DNA from: Kiritimatiellia bacterium
GTDB taxonomy: Bacteria; Verrucomicrobiota; Kiritimatiellia; PWTM01
NCBI GenBank assembly: GCA_026417735.1
Contig: JAOACR010000007.1
Coordinates: 124,001-188,000 of the forward strand
Length of the DNA: 64,000 nucleotides
Reading direction: 5' to 3'
This document shows, piece by piece, positions 37,185-46,331 of this stretch; the stretch's first letter is position 1, and every line of letters begins with the position of its first letter. The position numbers and the translations under genes were made by a program. A model generated the notes under the pieces. It ran no database searches. It was not told where the DNA came from and was given only the letters and a program-made list of their open reading frames with translations.

Positions 37185-37993
37185 GGGTGGCCGCACACAC
37201 GGCGATGGCGGTGCTGGCGCTGTGGTTTGCCGCGGTCGCAGCGGGGGCGGAGCCGAGGTGGCCGGAGGCGGCGGCGGCCTACGATGGGGGGCGGTATGCC
37301 GAGGCGGCGGCGATATGGGAGCGGGCGCTGCGGGAGGGAGCGGACGACGCGGCGCTCTGGTTCAACGTCGGCAACGCGCGGTTCCGCCTCGGCCGGTTGG
37401 GTGCGGCGGTTGCTGCGTTCCGTCGTGCATGGCGGCTGGCACCGCGCGATCCGCAGATTCTGGGGAACCTCCGGTTGGCGATGGAGGCGGGCGGTGCGTC
37501 GCCGCCCCGCCGGCGCTGGTACGAAGAGATGCTGGAGCGCCTGTCCGTGGACGAAGCGCGATGGTTGGGGCAGGCCGGCTGGTGGGCGTTGTGGGGGCTG
37601 CTGACGGCGGCGCGGGCGGTGGGCGCGAGCGCGGCGGCGCCATGGCTGCGGCGGGCGGCGGTGGTGGCGGCGTGCGCGGCGGCGCTGGGGGGGGCGGCCG
37701 TCTGGCACGGTCGGCGGCTCGACGCGGAGCACGTCGTGGTGGCAGCGGGCCGCAGCGCGCAGTTTGCGCCGCTCGACACTGCGCGTGCCCATTTCACGTT
37801 GCCGCTCGGGTCGGTCGTGGAGGTGGTGGAAGTTCGCGGGGAGTGGCGGCGAATCCGGCTCGACGGACGCGATGGATGGGTGCGCGCGGACGCGCTGTTG
37901 CCGGTGGCCGACGCCGCCTCGGCGGAGGGTGGGGCGCTGCGGCTGCGTGCGGAGGAGACCTCGCCCGAACCGGCGGGTCGCGGCGCGGATTGA
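37181..37993 (+). CDS. BatE-type protein with TPR and SH3 domains
   Basis: A 270-residue protein read from GTG at 37181, coupled to batD. A signal-like helix (MAVLALWFAAVAAGAE) precedes two TPR-like units (YDGGRYAEAAAIWERALREG, FNVGNARFRLGRLGAAVAA). Two further membrane helices lie near residues 127-175, and a C-terminal bacterial SH3 domain follows (LPLGSVVEVVEVRGEWRRIR, DGRDGWVRADALLP). This matches BatE of the Bacteroides-type operon, where TPR parts assemble partner proteins and SH3 domains bind peptides or cell wall. The tail is Ala/Glu-rich. Confidence 0.85.
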   Translation: MRVAAHTAMAVLALWFAAVAAGAEPRWPEAAAAYDGGRYAEAAAIWERALREGADDAALWFNVGNARFRLGRLGAAVAAFRRAWRLAPRDPQILGNLRLAMEAGGASPPRRRWYEEMLERLSVDEARWLGQAGWWALWGLLTAARAVGASAAAPWLRRAAVVAACAAALGGAAVWHGRRLDAEHVVVAAGRSAQFAPLDTARAHFTLPLGSVVEVVEVRGEWRRIRLDGRDGWVRADALLPVADAASAEGGALRLRAEETSPEPAGRGAD

Positions 37994-38067
37994 CCTGATG
38001 CTGGGGGTGGACTATTTCGATGCGGGGGGCCACGGTGGCCCGCCAGTGAACCGGAGGCCGCAGCGGG

Positions 38068-38907
38068 GTGAGCGAACGGGGCCGGTCAGAACGGGTGGAG
38101 GAGCTGGGTGACATTGCACCGGCCCCCCGCCCGAAGCTGAAGCGAAAGTTCTACGAGCGCGAGCTGGCGCGGCTGCAGCGCGAGCTGGTGCGCTGGCAGG
38201 ATTGGATCAAGTACAAGGCGCTGCGCGTGGTGCTCGTCTTCGAGGGCCGTGACGCGGCGGGCAAGGGCGGGGCGATCAAGCGGATCACGGAGTGTCTGAA
38301 CCCGCGGGGCTGCACGGTGGTCGCGTTGCCGAAGCCCACCGAGCGCGAGCGCACTCAGTGGTACTTCCAGCGGTATGTCGCGCATCTGCCCGCCGCGGGC
38401 GAAATCGTGATCTTCGACCGGTCCTGGTACAACCGCGCCGGCGTCGAGCGCGTAATGGGATTTTGTACGAAGGCGGAGGTGGAGGAGTTTTTCCGCTCCT
38501 GTCCCGAGTTCGAGCGGATGCTGGTCCGTTCCGGCATCCGACTGATCAAGTACTGGTTTTCGGTTAGCCTCGAGGAGCAGGAGCGGCGGTTTCAGGCGCG
38601 GCTGCGCGACCCAACGAAGCGCTGGAAGCTCAGCCCGATTGATCTGGCCGCGCGGATGAAGTGGGAGGAATACTCGCGGGCGAAGGACGAGATGTTCCGT
38701 TATACCGACATTCCGGAGGCGCGCTGGCACGTGGTGGAGGCGGACGACAAACGGCGGGCGCGGCTGAACTGCATCCGGCATCTGCTCGAGCAGATTCCGT
38801 ACCGGTCGGTGCCGCGTCCGCGGATCCGGCTGCCGCCGCGGCCGCCGCCGCGCGGCTATCGACGCGCGCCGAAGTACACTCAACTGTTCGTGCCGGACCG
38901 CTACTGA
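38068..38907 (+). CDS. ppk2: Polyphosphate kinase 2
   Basis: A 279-residue PPK2 with Walker A VFEGRDAAGKGGAIKRI, lid residues LPKPTERERTQWYFQRYV and Walker B IVIFDRSWYNRAGVERVMG. The C-terminal YKTQLF-like signature reads APKYTQLFVPDRY. The enzyme transfers phosphate between polyphosphate and nucleoside di- or monophosphates; subclass cannot be set by eye. It starts at GTG 38068 after CCGGAGG. The gene is 83 bases upstream of speA in the same direction. Confidence 0.93.
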   Translation: MSERGRSERVEELGDIAPAPRPKLKRKFYERELARLQRELVRWQDWIKYKALRVVLVFEGRDAAGKGGAIKRITECLNPRGCTVVALPKPTERERTQWYFQRYVAHLPAAGEIVIFDRSWYNRAGVERVMGFCTKAEVEEFFRSCPEFERMLVRSGIRLIKYWFSVSLEEQERRFQARLRDPTKRWKLSPIDLAARMKWEEYSRAKDEMFRYTDIPEARWHVVEADDKRRARLNCIRHLLEQIPYRSVPRPRIRLPPRPPPRGYRRAPKYTQLFVPDRY

Positions 38908-38989
38908 TGGAGGCGTCTTGCCAGCCGCCGCCGCGCAGCTACCATGCGCGGAGTTTTTGGCGGTGCGAGCGGGAGAGCAGACCACGAGG

Positions 38990-40903
38990 ATGAATACCGA
39001 CGTTCTCGCGCGGTGGACGACGGAACAGGCGGCGGAGCTCTACGGCATTCGTCATTGGGGGCGGGGCTACTTCGAGATTTCGCCCGAGGGCGAGGTGTTG
39101 GTTCGACCGGAACGCCGGCCGGACGCACCGGCGGTCAGTTTGATGGACATCGTCTCGGGACTGCGCGACCGCGGGCTCTCGCTGCCGGTGCTGGTGCGGT
39201 TTGAGGATATTTTGCGGTCGCGCATCGACCTGCTGAACACGAGCTTCCAGCACGCGATCCGGGAGGCTGGCTACCGCGGCGTGTACCGCGGCGTCTATCC
39301 GATCAAGGTGAACCAGCAGCAGCAGGTGATCGAGCGGATCGCGGAGTTCGGTCGCGCCTGGCACTACGGGTTCGAGGCTGGCAGCAAGGCCGAGCTGATC
39401 GCGGCGCTGGCCTATCTGGACGATCCAGAGGCGCTGATCGTGTGCAACGGCTACAAGGACGAGGAGTTTGCGGACCTCGCGCTGTATGGGCGCAAGCTCG
39501 GTCTGCAGACGGTGTTGGTGCTCGACAGGCCGGAAGAGCTGCCGCTGGTGATCGAGCGGGCACGGCGCGCGGGCGTGCGGCCGGTGCTCGGCGTGCGCGC
39601 AAAGCTCTCCACGCGCGGCAGTGGCCACTGGACCGACTCCGCGGGCGACCGCGGCATGTTCGGGCTGACGATCTCCCAGGTCATCGAAGTGGTGGACCGG
39701 CTACGCGCGGCCGGTCTGCTCGACTGCCTTCGAATGCTGCACTTCCACATCGGATCCCAGATTCCGAACATCCGCATCATCCAGAACGCCTGCCGCGAGG
39801 CCTCACGGCTGTATGCGGGCCTCGTCGCGGAGGGCGCGCCGATGGGCTATCTGAACGTCGGCGGCGGCCTGGCGGTGGACTACGACGGTTCGCACACCAG
39901 CTTTGCCTGCAGCAGCAACTACACGATGCAGGAGTACGCGGACGACATCGTCGAGTGGGTCGGCCGCGCCATGGATGAGAGCGGCGTGGAGCATCCGACG
40001 CTCGTCAGCGAGTCCGGCCGCGCGGTCGTCGCGCACCACTCGGTGCTGCTGTTCAACGTGCTCGGCGTCACGCGGTTCGAGGCGACGCCACCGCCGGACC
40101 GGCTGCCCGAGGGTGCGCCGGAGGCGCTTGCGAATCTCCACGAAGTGCTGCGCTCGCTGAACGTGAAGAACGTGCAGGAGTGCTATCACGACGCGGTGTT
40201 CTACCGGGACGAGATTCGCGCATTGTTCGAGCACGGCCTGACCGATCTGCGTACCCGCGCGCTTGCGGACCGCATCTTTTGGAGCGTGATGGTCCGCATC
40301 AACGAGCTGCTGGGCGAGTGCACGTATGTGCCGGAGGAGCTGCGCGGCATCCCCACCGCGCTCGCGGACGTCTACCACGCGAACTTCAGCGTGTTCCAGT
40401 CCCTGCCGGACGTGTGGGCGATTGACCAGCTGTTCCCGATCATGCCGGTCCATCGGCTGAACGAGCGGCCGACCCGGCTGGGCACGATCTCGGACATCAC
40501 CTGCGATTGCGACGGAAAGATCACGCGCTTTGTGGACCTGCACGACGTGCGCACCGCGCTGCCGCTGCACGAGCTTGACGGCCGGGAGTACGTGCTGGGT
40601 GTGTTTCTGGCCGGTGCCTATCAGGAGACGCTCGGGGATCTCCACAACCTCTTCGGCGACACAAACGTTGCGAACATCCGCGTCGGCGAGGGGAACCGCA
40701 TCGAGTACGTTCGAGAGTTCGATGGTGACACCGTCGCCGACGTGCTCTCGTACGTGGAGTACAACCCGGCAGAAATGGTCGAGCGGGTGCGGGCCACCGC
40801 GGAGCGCGCGGTGCGCAACGGCTGGATCAGCGCGCAGGAGCGTCGCGAGATCATGGACGCGTACGAGGCGGGTCTGCGCGGCTACACGTACTTCGAGCGT
40901 TGA
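38990..40903 (+). CDS. speA: Biosynthetic arginine decarboxylase
   Basis: A 637-residue PLP enzyme of fold III that makes agmatine from arginine for polyamine synthesis. The PLP-binding Lys is in RGVYPIKVNQQQQVIER. The family segments LRMLHFHIGSQIPNIRI, GYLNVGGGLAVDYDGS and the active-site Cys region NVQECYHDAVFYRDE are all present. The length matches E. coli SpeA, including the C-terminal helical domain. The ATG at 38990 begins MNTDVLARWTTEQAAELYGI, the usual start. It ends 30 bases before the converging tcdA gene. Confidence 0.96.
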   Translation: MNTDVLARWTTEQAAELYGIRHWGRGYFEISPEGEVLVRPERRPDAPAVSLMDIVSGLRDRGLSLPVLVRFEDILRSRIDLLNTSFQHAIREAGYRGVYRGVYPIKVNQQQQVIERIAEFGRAWHYGFEAGSKAELIAALAYLDDPEALIVCNGYKDEEFADLALYGRKLGLQTVLVLDRPEELPLVIERARRAGVRPVLGVRAKLSTRGSGHWTDSAGDRGMFGLTISQVIEVVDRLRAAGLLDCLRMLHFHIGSQIPNIRIIQNACREASRLYAGLVAEGAPMGYLNVGGGLAVDYDGSHTSFACSSNYTMQEYADDIVEWVGRAMDESGVEHPTLVSESGRAVVAHHSVLLFNVLGVTRFEATPPPDRLPEGAPEALANLHEVLRSLNVKNVQECYHDAVFYRDEIRALFEHGLTDLRTRALADRIFWSVMVRINELLGECTYVPEELRGIPTALADVYHANFSVFQSLPDVWAIDQLFPIMPVHRLNERPTRLGTISDITCDCDGKITRFVDLHDVRTALPLHELDGREYVLGVFLAGAYQETLGDLHNLFGDTNVANIRVGEGNRIEYVREFDGDTVADVLSYVEYNPAEMVERVRATAERAVRNGWISAQERREIMDAYEAGLRGYTYFER

Positions 40904-40932
40904 GCGCCGCAAGGGCGGTGGCCCGGTCGCGA

Positions 40933-41742
40933 TCAGCCGGCGGCGCCGTCGCGTGACCGGTCAGTGGCGCTGCGCGCGTCGGCCAGGTGCAGGATCACCT
41001 CGTTGGCGGCGATCAGGCCGAACATGCCGGTGAGGGTCGGCAGACTGCCGAGCGCGCGGCGCGGGCGGCCGCGGCGGAACGCAAACTCCGGAGGCGGCGG
41101 GTCGGCGGCGGCCAGCGCGCGCCGCGGTGCCGGCTCCAGCGAGTACACGCAGCGGATGCCGCGCTCGATGCCGAGCGCCCGAAGCCGGCGGCGCACCCAT
41201 CGAGCGAGCGGACAGCGCTCGGTCGCTGAGATATCCGCGACGCGAATGGCGAGGGGGTCGGTGCGGGTGGCCGCGCCCATCGCGGAGACGGTCCACACAC
41301 CCACGCGATGCGCGGTGGCAAGCAGGGCGACCTTCGGGCCAAGGCTGTCGATCGCGTCCACCAGCGCGTCCGGCGGCTCCCGGAAGAGCGTGCCGACGGT
41401 GTCGGCGGCGATGAAGAGTCGCGACGTCTCCACCGTGCACTGGGGATGAATGTCGCGGACGCGCTCCGCGGCGACTTCCACCTTTGGCCGGCCAAGGGTG
41501 GAGGTGAGCGCGAAGAGCTGCCGGTTTAGGTTGCTTGGCTGGACGACGTCGAAATCCACCAGTCGCAGCCGTCCGATGCCGGCGCGCGCGAGCGCCTCGA
41601 CCGCGTAGGAACCGACCGCGCCAAGACCGGCGACGAGCACCGTCGCGCGGCGCAGCCGCTCCATCGCGGCCGGTCCCAGCAGCGCGAGCGTTCGGGAAAA
41701 GCACGCATCGGCGGACATGGGCGGCGGAGGATTCGGGGTCAT
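40933..41742 (-). CDS. tcdA: tRNA threonylcarbamoyladenosine dehydratase (ThiF family)
   Basis: A 269-residue E1-like enzyme. Motifs include the nucleotide-binding GLGAVGSYAVEALARAGIG, RLRLVDFDVVQPSNLNRQL with the catalytic Asp/Asn-Arg region, and the later DALVDAIDSLGPKVALLA and PLARWVRRRLRALGIERGI. TcdA converts t6A at position 37 of ANN-decoding tRNAs to the cyclic form in an ATP-dependent step. Start at the ATG overlapping the stop of tatD, indicating coupling. The Cys pair typical of some relatives is absent, which fits TcdA and not MoeB. Confidence 0.9.
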   Translation of the reverse strand: MTPNPPPPMSADACFSRTLALLGPAAMERLRRATVLVAGLGAVGSYAVEALARAGIGRLRLVDFDVVQPSNLNRQLFALTSTLGRPKVEVAAERVRDIHPQCTVETSRLFIAADTVGTLFREPPDALVDAIDSLGPKVALLATAHRVGVWTVSAMGAATRTDPLAIRVADISATERCPLARWVRRRLRALGIERGIRCVYSLEPAPRRALAAADPPPPEFAFRRGRPRRALGSLPTLTGMFGLIAANEVILHLADARSATDRSRDGAAG

Positions 41743-42554
41743 TCGCCGTTGAAACAGCGGTGCGCGTTTGCGGCAAGACGCGCCGCCCACTCCTCGGTCG
41801 TGCCACCTCGTAGCTCGGCGATGCGCTCGACCACGCGGGGCAGGTTCGCCGGCTCGTTGGGGAGCTGGGGGGACGGCGTCGCCTCCCGCCAGGGTGGCAA
41901 GTCGGGTGCATCGGTTTCTGCGAGCAGCCGGTCCGGTGGCGCCAAGACGACGGCGGCGGGACCTCGACGGTTTCGCGGCCACGTCAGAGTGCCGGAAAAG
42001 GAAAAGTACGCGCCCAGCGCTGCCAGCGAGCGCACCTGCTCAGCGCCACCGCCGTAGGAGTGGAGCACAAAACCGTGCGCGAAGGGCGCTAGCGATTCAA
42101 GCCGGGCTCGCATCAGATCCCACGCGCGGCGGCAGTGCACAGTGAACGGCCGTTGGAGATCGATCGCAAGGCGCACTTGCCTCTCGAACAGGTCCAGCTG
42201 GAGCTCTATCGGGCCGGCCGCCCCGGCGCGGTCCAGACCGATTTCGCCGACGGAGGCCCGCGGATCGGCCTCTAGACGCCGCCGGAGCTCGTCGTGCCAG
42301 CCGGGCGCCGCGCGGTTGACATACAGCGGGTGGACGCCATACGCGGGCAACACCATTTCGGGAAACCGTTCGGCGAGCGCGGCGACGGCCGGCCAGTCGT
42401 CCGGTGAAGTGCCGTTCACGACGATCCGGGCAACTCCCGCCGCCCGCGCACGGGCAAGGATCTCTGAGTGGCGGCCGTCGAAGACCGCATCCTGCAGGTG
42501 CGCGTGGCAGTCCCAGAGACCGTCCCAACGGGGCAAGATGCGGGCCAGATCCAT
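41739..42554 (-). CDS. TatD family metal-dependent hydrolase
   Basis: A 271-residue protein of the amidohydrolase fold. Metal ligands appear in WDCHAHLQDAVF, SVGEIGLDRAG, FTVHCRRAWDLM, GFVLHSYGGG and LLAETDAPDLP. TatD enzymes are magnesium-dependent DNases or phosphodiesterases linked to DNA repair or quality control; the substrate here is not known. The ATG at 42554 gives the common start MDLARILPRWDG. It is paired with tcdA on the minus strand. It is somewhat divergent from E. coli TatD but has all the expected metal positions. Confidence 0.88.
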   Translation of the reverse strand: MDLARILPRWDGLWDCHAHLQDAVFDGRHSEILARARAAGVARIVVNGTSPDDWPAVAALAERFPEMVLPAYGVHPLYVNRAAPGWHDELRRRLEADPRASVGEIGLDRAGAAGPIELQLDLFERQVRLAIDLQRPFTVHCRRAWDLMRARLESLAPFAHGFVLHSYGGGAEQVRSLAALGAYFSFSGTLTWPRNRRGPAAVVLAPPDRLLAETDAPDLPPWREATPSPQLPNEPANLPRVVERIAELRGGTTEEWAARLAANAHRCFNGE

Positions 42555-42643
42555 GGGGTCATTGTCCGTGGCGCTCCGCGTCGCCGCAAGCGGGCGATGC
42601 TTGACGCCGCAGCGCACGCGGGATGGAATGCGGCGGTTCGACG

Positions 42644-43918
42644 ATGAAACGCGATTGGAGCCGGAGAGAGTGGCTGGCGTGCGTGGCGGGAGTGGGGGCG
42701 GGCACGGGCGTGCTCCGCGCCGCGACGCCGAAGGACGAGGAGGAGTGTCACGCGCCGGTGCGGCCGATCACGCGCGGCCCAGGGTTTCATTGGTTTGGTT
42801 ACTACGACAAGGAGCAGTTTTCCACCGATGGCCGGCTGGTGCTGGGCAATCGGGTGACGTTCGAGCATCGCTCGCCGACCGCAGAGGACCGCATCGAGCT
42901 CGGGATGGTGGATCTGCAGGACGGCGACCGATGGGTGCGCCTCGGCTCGACGCGGGCGTGGAACTGGCAGCAGGGGTGCATGCTGCAGTGGCGGCCCGGG
43001 CACCCGGATGAGGTGATTTGGAACGACCGCGAGGGCGATGACTTCGTCGCGCGGATTCGAAATGTCCGCACCGGCGCGGAGCGGGTTATCGGATCGCCGG
43101 TCTACGCCATCTCGCCCGACGGTCGGTGGGCGGTGGCGCCGGACTTCCGCCGGTTGCATGACGTGCGTCCCGGTTACGGATACGCGGGAGTGCCGGATCC
43201 GCGCGCGGACGTTTCCGCGCCAGACGACACCGGCATCTGGCGCGTTGAACTGGAGACGGGCCGCTCCACATTGATCCTCTCCTTTGCGGCGATGGTCGCC
43301 TGGGATCCGCCGCCGGGCGGGTTCCCGGCGTCCGCGAAGCACTGGGCCAATCATCTTCTCGTTTCGCCGGACGGCGCTCGCTTCGCGTTCTTGCACCGGT
43401 GGCGCTCGCCGGCGGAGGGCACGTCGTGGAAGACGCGGATGATCACCGCCTCGGCCGAGGGGCGCGACCTCCATGTGCTGATCCCGAACGGAAAGGTGTC
43501 GCACTTCGTCTGGAGGGATCCGCTTCACATTCTGGCGTATGCGGGAGTGGGCGACGAGGCGAGGCAGTGGGCGTTCCAAGTGTTTCAAGATCGTACGCGC
43601 GAGGCGGCACCGGTGGCCGGGATGCTGAAGGTCGACGGCCACTGTACCTATCTGCCGGGACGGCGGAACGAGTGGATTCTTTGCGACACGTACCCAGACC
43701 GCCGGCGCGGACGCGAACAGGCCCTCTATGTGGTCCACGTCCCCAGCGGCCGCCGGCTTGTGTTGGGTCGGTTTCCTTCCCCGGAGGTGTACGAGGGCGA
43801 GTGGCGTTGCGATCTTCATCCGCGCAGCAGCCGTGACGGACGCCGGGTCTGCATCGACTCTGCGCACGGAGGGGACGGGCGCCAGATGTATTTGATCGAG
43901 CTCGCCGGGATTGTGTGA
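42644..43918 (+). CDS. Tat-exported beta-propeller-like protein of unknown function
   Basis: A 424-residue protein with a twin-arginine leader (WSRREWLACVAGVGAGTGV). The body alternates short beta-repeats with phrases such as RGPGFHWFGYYDKEQFSTDG, YAISPDGRWAVAPDF and HLLVSPDGARFAFLHRW. This is a WD40/TolB-like propeller pattern similar to uncharacterised proteins and oligogalacturonate-lyase-like folds in PVC bacteria. The segment CTYLPGRRNEWILCDTYPD is strongly reminiscent of that family. No catalytic residues can be assigned. It sits alone between divergent and convergent minus-strand genes. Confidence 0.7.
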   Translation: MKRDWSRREWLACVAGVGAGTGVLRAATPKDEEECHAPVRPITRGPGFHWFGYYDKEQFSTDGRLVLGNRVTFEHRSPTAEDRIELGMVDLQDGDRWVRLGSTRAWNWQQGCMLQWRPGHPDEVIWNDREGDDFVARIRNVRTGAERVIGSPVYAISPDGRWAVAPDFRRLHDVRPGYGYAGVPDPRADVSAPDDTGIWRVELETGRSTLILSFAAMVAWDPPPGGFPASAKHWANHLLVSPDGARFAFLHRWRSPAEGTSWKTRMITASAEGRDLHVLIPNGKVSHFVWRDPLHILAYAGVGDEARQWAFQVFQDRTREAAPVAGMLKVDGHCTYLPGRRNEWILCDTYPDRRRGREQALYVVHVPSGRRLVLGRFPSPEVYEGEWRCDLHPRSSRDGRRVCIDSAHGGDGRQMYLIELAGIV

Positions 43919-43977
43919 GGTTCCCCGCGGCGCCGATCGGAATCAGGAGTGGGGGGAGGGTCGGCGTTCGGTCGCGT

Positions 43978-44922
43978 TCAGCGGGATTGACCGTGTTCCG
44001 CTGGAGCCCGGGCGAGGGCGTCCAACGCGGTCGCCAGCGCGAGGCGAGCGGCGATTTCGAGGCTGCGCGGCGAGAGCCGGTCGAGCGTATCTTGCGGTGT
44101 GTGCCAGTAGTCGTTCCGGCCGGGAGCGGAGCCATATTCGAAATCAATCAGGTCGACCGCGGGCATCCCGGCTTCGAGAAAGGGGACGTGGTCGTCGAGG
44201 ATTGGCCCCGGCGCGAGCCGGAGCAGATCGCGCACGCCGAGCCGCTCAGCAGCGCGCATCAGTGCGCCGGCCAGTTCAGGCGAACTGTTGCGGGGGAGTG
44301 TGAAGCCCAGGTCACGGTCGCCGACCATGTCCACGATGATCACCGCGCGCACGCGCCGGTGGAGGCGTTCGCGCACAAGGCGGGCGGCGAGTCGCCGGCT
44401 TCCGTGCAGTCCATCGGCCGGGCCGTAGGCGACGCGGCACTCTTCGCCGTCGAAAAACACCAGCCACGGCTCGCACGGCCATCGCCACGCGGCGCCGGCG
44501 CGCGCGATCTCGAGCAGCACACCGACGCCCGAGCCGGAGTCGTTCGCGCCCTGAAACCCGGGAATGCCGTCCTTTGTGTCGTAGTGCGCACCGAAGATGA
44601 CAATGTCGGGCTTCGCGCCGGGTCGCCGGCCCACGATGTTGCGGAAAGTCGTCGGGCGGCCGGCCGCGGGTTCGGTGAACTGGTCCACTTCCACGGTCCA
44701 GCCGAGCGCCTCGAGGCGGTCGCGGAGCCAGGCGGCGGCGCGTGCGGCGCCGTCGGTGCCAGCGGCTTTGGGGCCGAGCGCGACGAAGGCGGCGGTCTCC
44801 GCGAACGCGCGCGCGCCGTCCAGCGCGGCCGGTTCCGGGGGCGGGCCGCGCCGCGCGCAGCCGGCCACCGTGATCGCCGCGAGCGCGAACGACGCGATCG
44901 GGCGAGCAGGCTTTCTCAGCAC
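43978..44922 (-). CDS. M28-type zinc peptidase / glutaminyl-peptide cyclotransferase-like lipoprotein
   Basis: A 314-residue protein with a lipoprotein leader ending ALAAITVAGC. The zinc-site motifs are IVIFGAHYDTKDGIP, QGANDSGSGVGVLLEIAR, LVFFDGEECRVAYG and IDFEYGSAPGRNDYWHTPQD. The set, plus GLHGSRRLA and VDMVGDRDL, is closest to bacterial glutaminyl cyclases, which form N-terminal pyroglutamate, but M28 aminopeptidase activity is possible. It acts in the periplasm. It starts close to the stop of the MATE gene, so the two are likely co-transcribed. Confidence 0.85.
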   Translation of the reverse strand: MLRKPARPIASFALAAITVAGCARRGPPPEPAALDGARAFAETAAFVALGPKAAGTDGAARAAAWLRDRLEALGWTVEVDQFTEPAAGRPTTFRNIVGRRPGAKPDIVIFGAHYDTKDGIPGFQGANDSGSGVGVLLEIARAGAAWRWPCEPWLVFFDGEECRVAYGPADGLHGSRRLAARLVRERLHRRVRAVIIVDMVGDRDLGFTLPRNSSPELAGALMRAAERLGVRDLLRLAPGPILDDHVPFLEAGMPAVDLIDFEYGSAPGRNDYWHTPQDTLDRLSPRSLEIAARLALATALDALARAPAEHGQSR

Positions 44923-46331
44923 GGCGCGACTCCGTCTGGCGTGGCGCCGTCATGCGGCAGCACCCGGATCGAGCTCCAACGCCCGCCGAGAAATCGTGCG
45001 ATATATCCGACGCCCATCACCAGAATGTACACGCAACACCAAAGCCATGCGGCCATCAAGCCGCCGCCGAACACACCGACGATCACCAGCAATCCACCGA
45101 CAAACACGCCGTAGGCCATCAGCAGCGAGAAGGTCATCACGAAGCGGGTGTCGCCGGCGCCCTTCAATGCGCCCGCGATCGCAAGGTCCGCCGCGTCGCC
45201 AGTGCTCCAGACCGCCAGCATTGTGAGCAGCCGCCGTGCGATCGGTGCGACCGCCGCGTGGGGCACCGCGCCGCGGCCGCGGTCGGTGAATACGGCGATG
45301 TACATCTCCGGCGCCAGCACGTAGGAGAGACCGACCGCCCCCATGTAGCCGGCGGCCATGGCGAGTGCGTTCCAGCCGGCCCGGCGGGCGAGGTCCGGGC
45401 GGCCGCGGCCCTGGTACTGGCCCACGACGATGGTGGCGGCCTGTCCGATGGCGAGCGTCGGCATGAACGCGAGCGAGTTGATGGCGAGCGCGATGTTGCT
45501 GGCGGCGTGCTCCGCGGCACCGAACCGCCCGGTGAGGAGCACGAAGAACGTGAACGAGGTCAGGTCCAGCCACATGTGCAGGCCCGCGGGTACGCCGAAC
45601 CGGAGCAGCCGCCCCAGCAGGCGGAGGTCCGGCCGGAGTGCGCGGTGGGTGTGGTAGTCTCGGAGATGGGCGGGCGAAAAAAAGCGGGCGGCGAGCACGC
45701 CCGCGCTGACAAAACCAGAGATCACGGTGGCGATCGCTGCGCCGTGGATGCCCATCGCGGGCAAACCGAACCGACCGAAGATCAGCACCCAGTCGAGGCC
45801 GATGTTGAGCAGATTGCTGCTGAGATGCGCCCACATCGTGGTGCGAGTGTCACCGCGGCCGCTGAAGAAACCGGCGAAGGCGTGCGTGAGGAGCGGACCG
45901 AGGCCGCCGGCGATCAGCACGTCGAAATAGGCCAGTTCCAGCGGCAACACGTCCGCGCCGTGGCCGCTGCGCCGGAGGATCGCATGGCCGAGCGGCCGTG
46001 TCAGCCACAACAGCGGCCAGAGCGCCAGTGCCAGCAGGACCGCCTGACCGGCGGCCCGCGCGCAGAGCCGTCGGTCGCCGGCGCCGTGCGCGTGCGCGAC
46101 GAGGGTACCCCCGTAGGCGACCAGACCGATCAGGCCGCTCATCATCGTGAAGGCGAGGATCCCCGCCGGTAGCGCGGCGCGGATCGCGGCATCGCTGTGG
46201 CCGGCGAGAAACAGACGGTCGAAGAACTGCATCAACGCCAGCGAGAGGGTTCCGACCGCCAAGGGGGCGGCGACGCGCGCAATCTCAAGCAGGCCGGCGG
46301 GCCGGTGCAGAAGATCGCGGGGCTCCTTCAT
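44916..46331 (-). CDS. MATE family efflux transporter
   Basis: A 471-residue integral membrane protein with about twelve helices and the two-fold MATE repeat: IARVAAPLAVGTLSLALMQF in the first half and LRFGVPAGLHMWLDLTSFTF in the second. Typical motifs are FFSGRGDTRTTMWAHLSSNL and DAADLAIAGALKGAGDTRF. These transporters export cationic compounds using sodium or proton gradients. The start at the ATG complementary to 46329-46331 (MKEPRDLLHRPAGLLEIARV) fits the family. A 316-base region separates it from the divergent lyase gene. Confidence 0.93.
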   Translation of the reverse strand: MKEPRDLLHRPAGLLEIARVAAPLAVGTLSLALMQFFDRLFLAGHSDAAIRAALPAGILAFTMMSGLIGLVAYGGTLVAHAHGAGDRRLCARAAGQAVLLALALWPLLWLTRPLGHAILRRSGHGADVLPLELAYFDVLIAGGLGPLLTHAFAGFFSGRGDTRTTMWAHLSSNLLNIGLDWVLIFGRFGLPAMGIHGAAIATVISGFVSAGVLAARFFSPAHLRDYHTHRALRPDLRLLGRLLRFGVPAGLHMWLDLTSFTFFVLLTGRFGAAEHAASNIALAINSLAFMPTLAIGQAATIVVGQYQGRGRPDLARRAGWNALAMAAGYMGAVGLSYVLAPEMYIAVFTDRGRGAVPHAAVAPIARRLLTMLAVWSTGDAADLAIAGALKGAGDTRFVMTFSLLMAYGVFVGGLLVIVGVFGGGLMAAWLWCCVYILVMGVGYIARFLGGRWSSIRVLPHDGATPDGVAPC

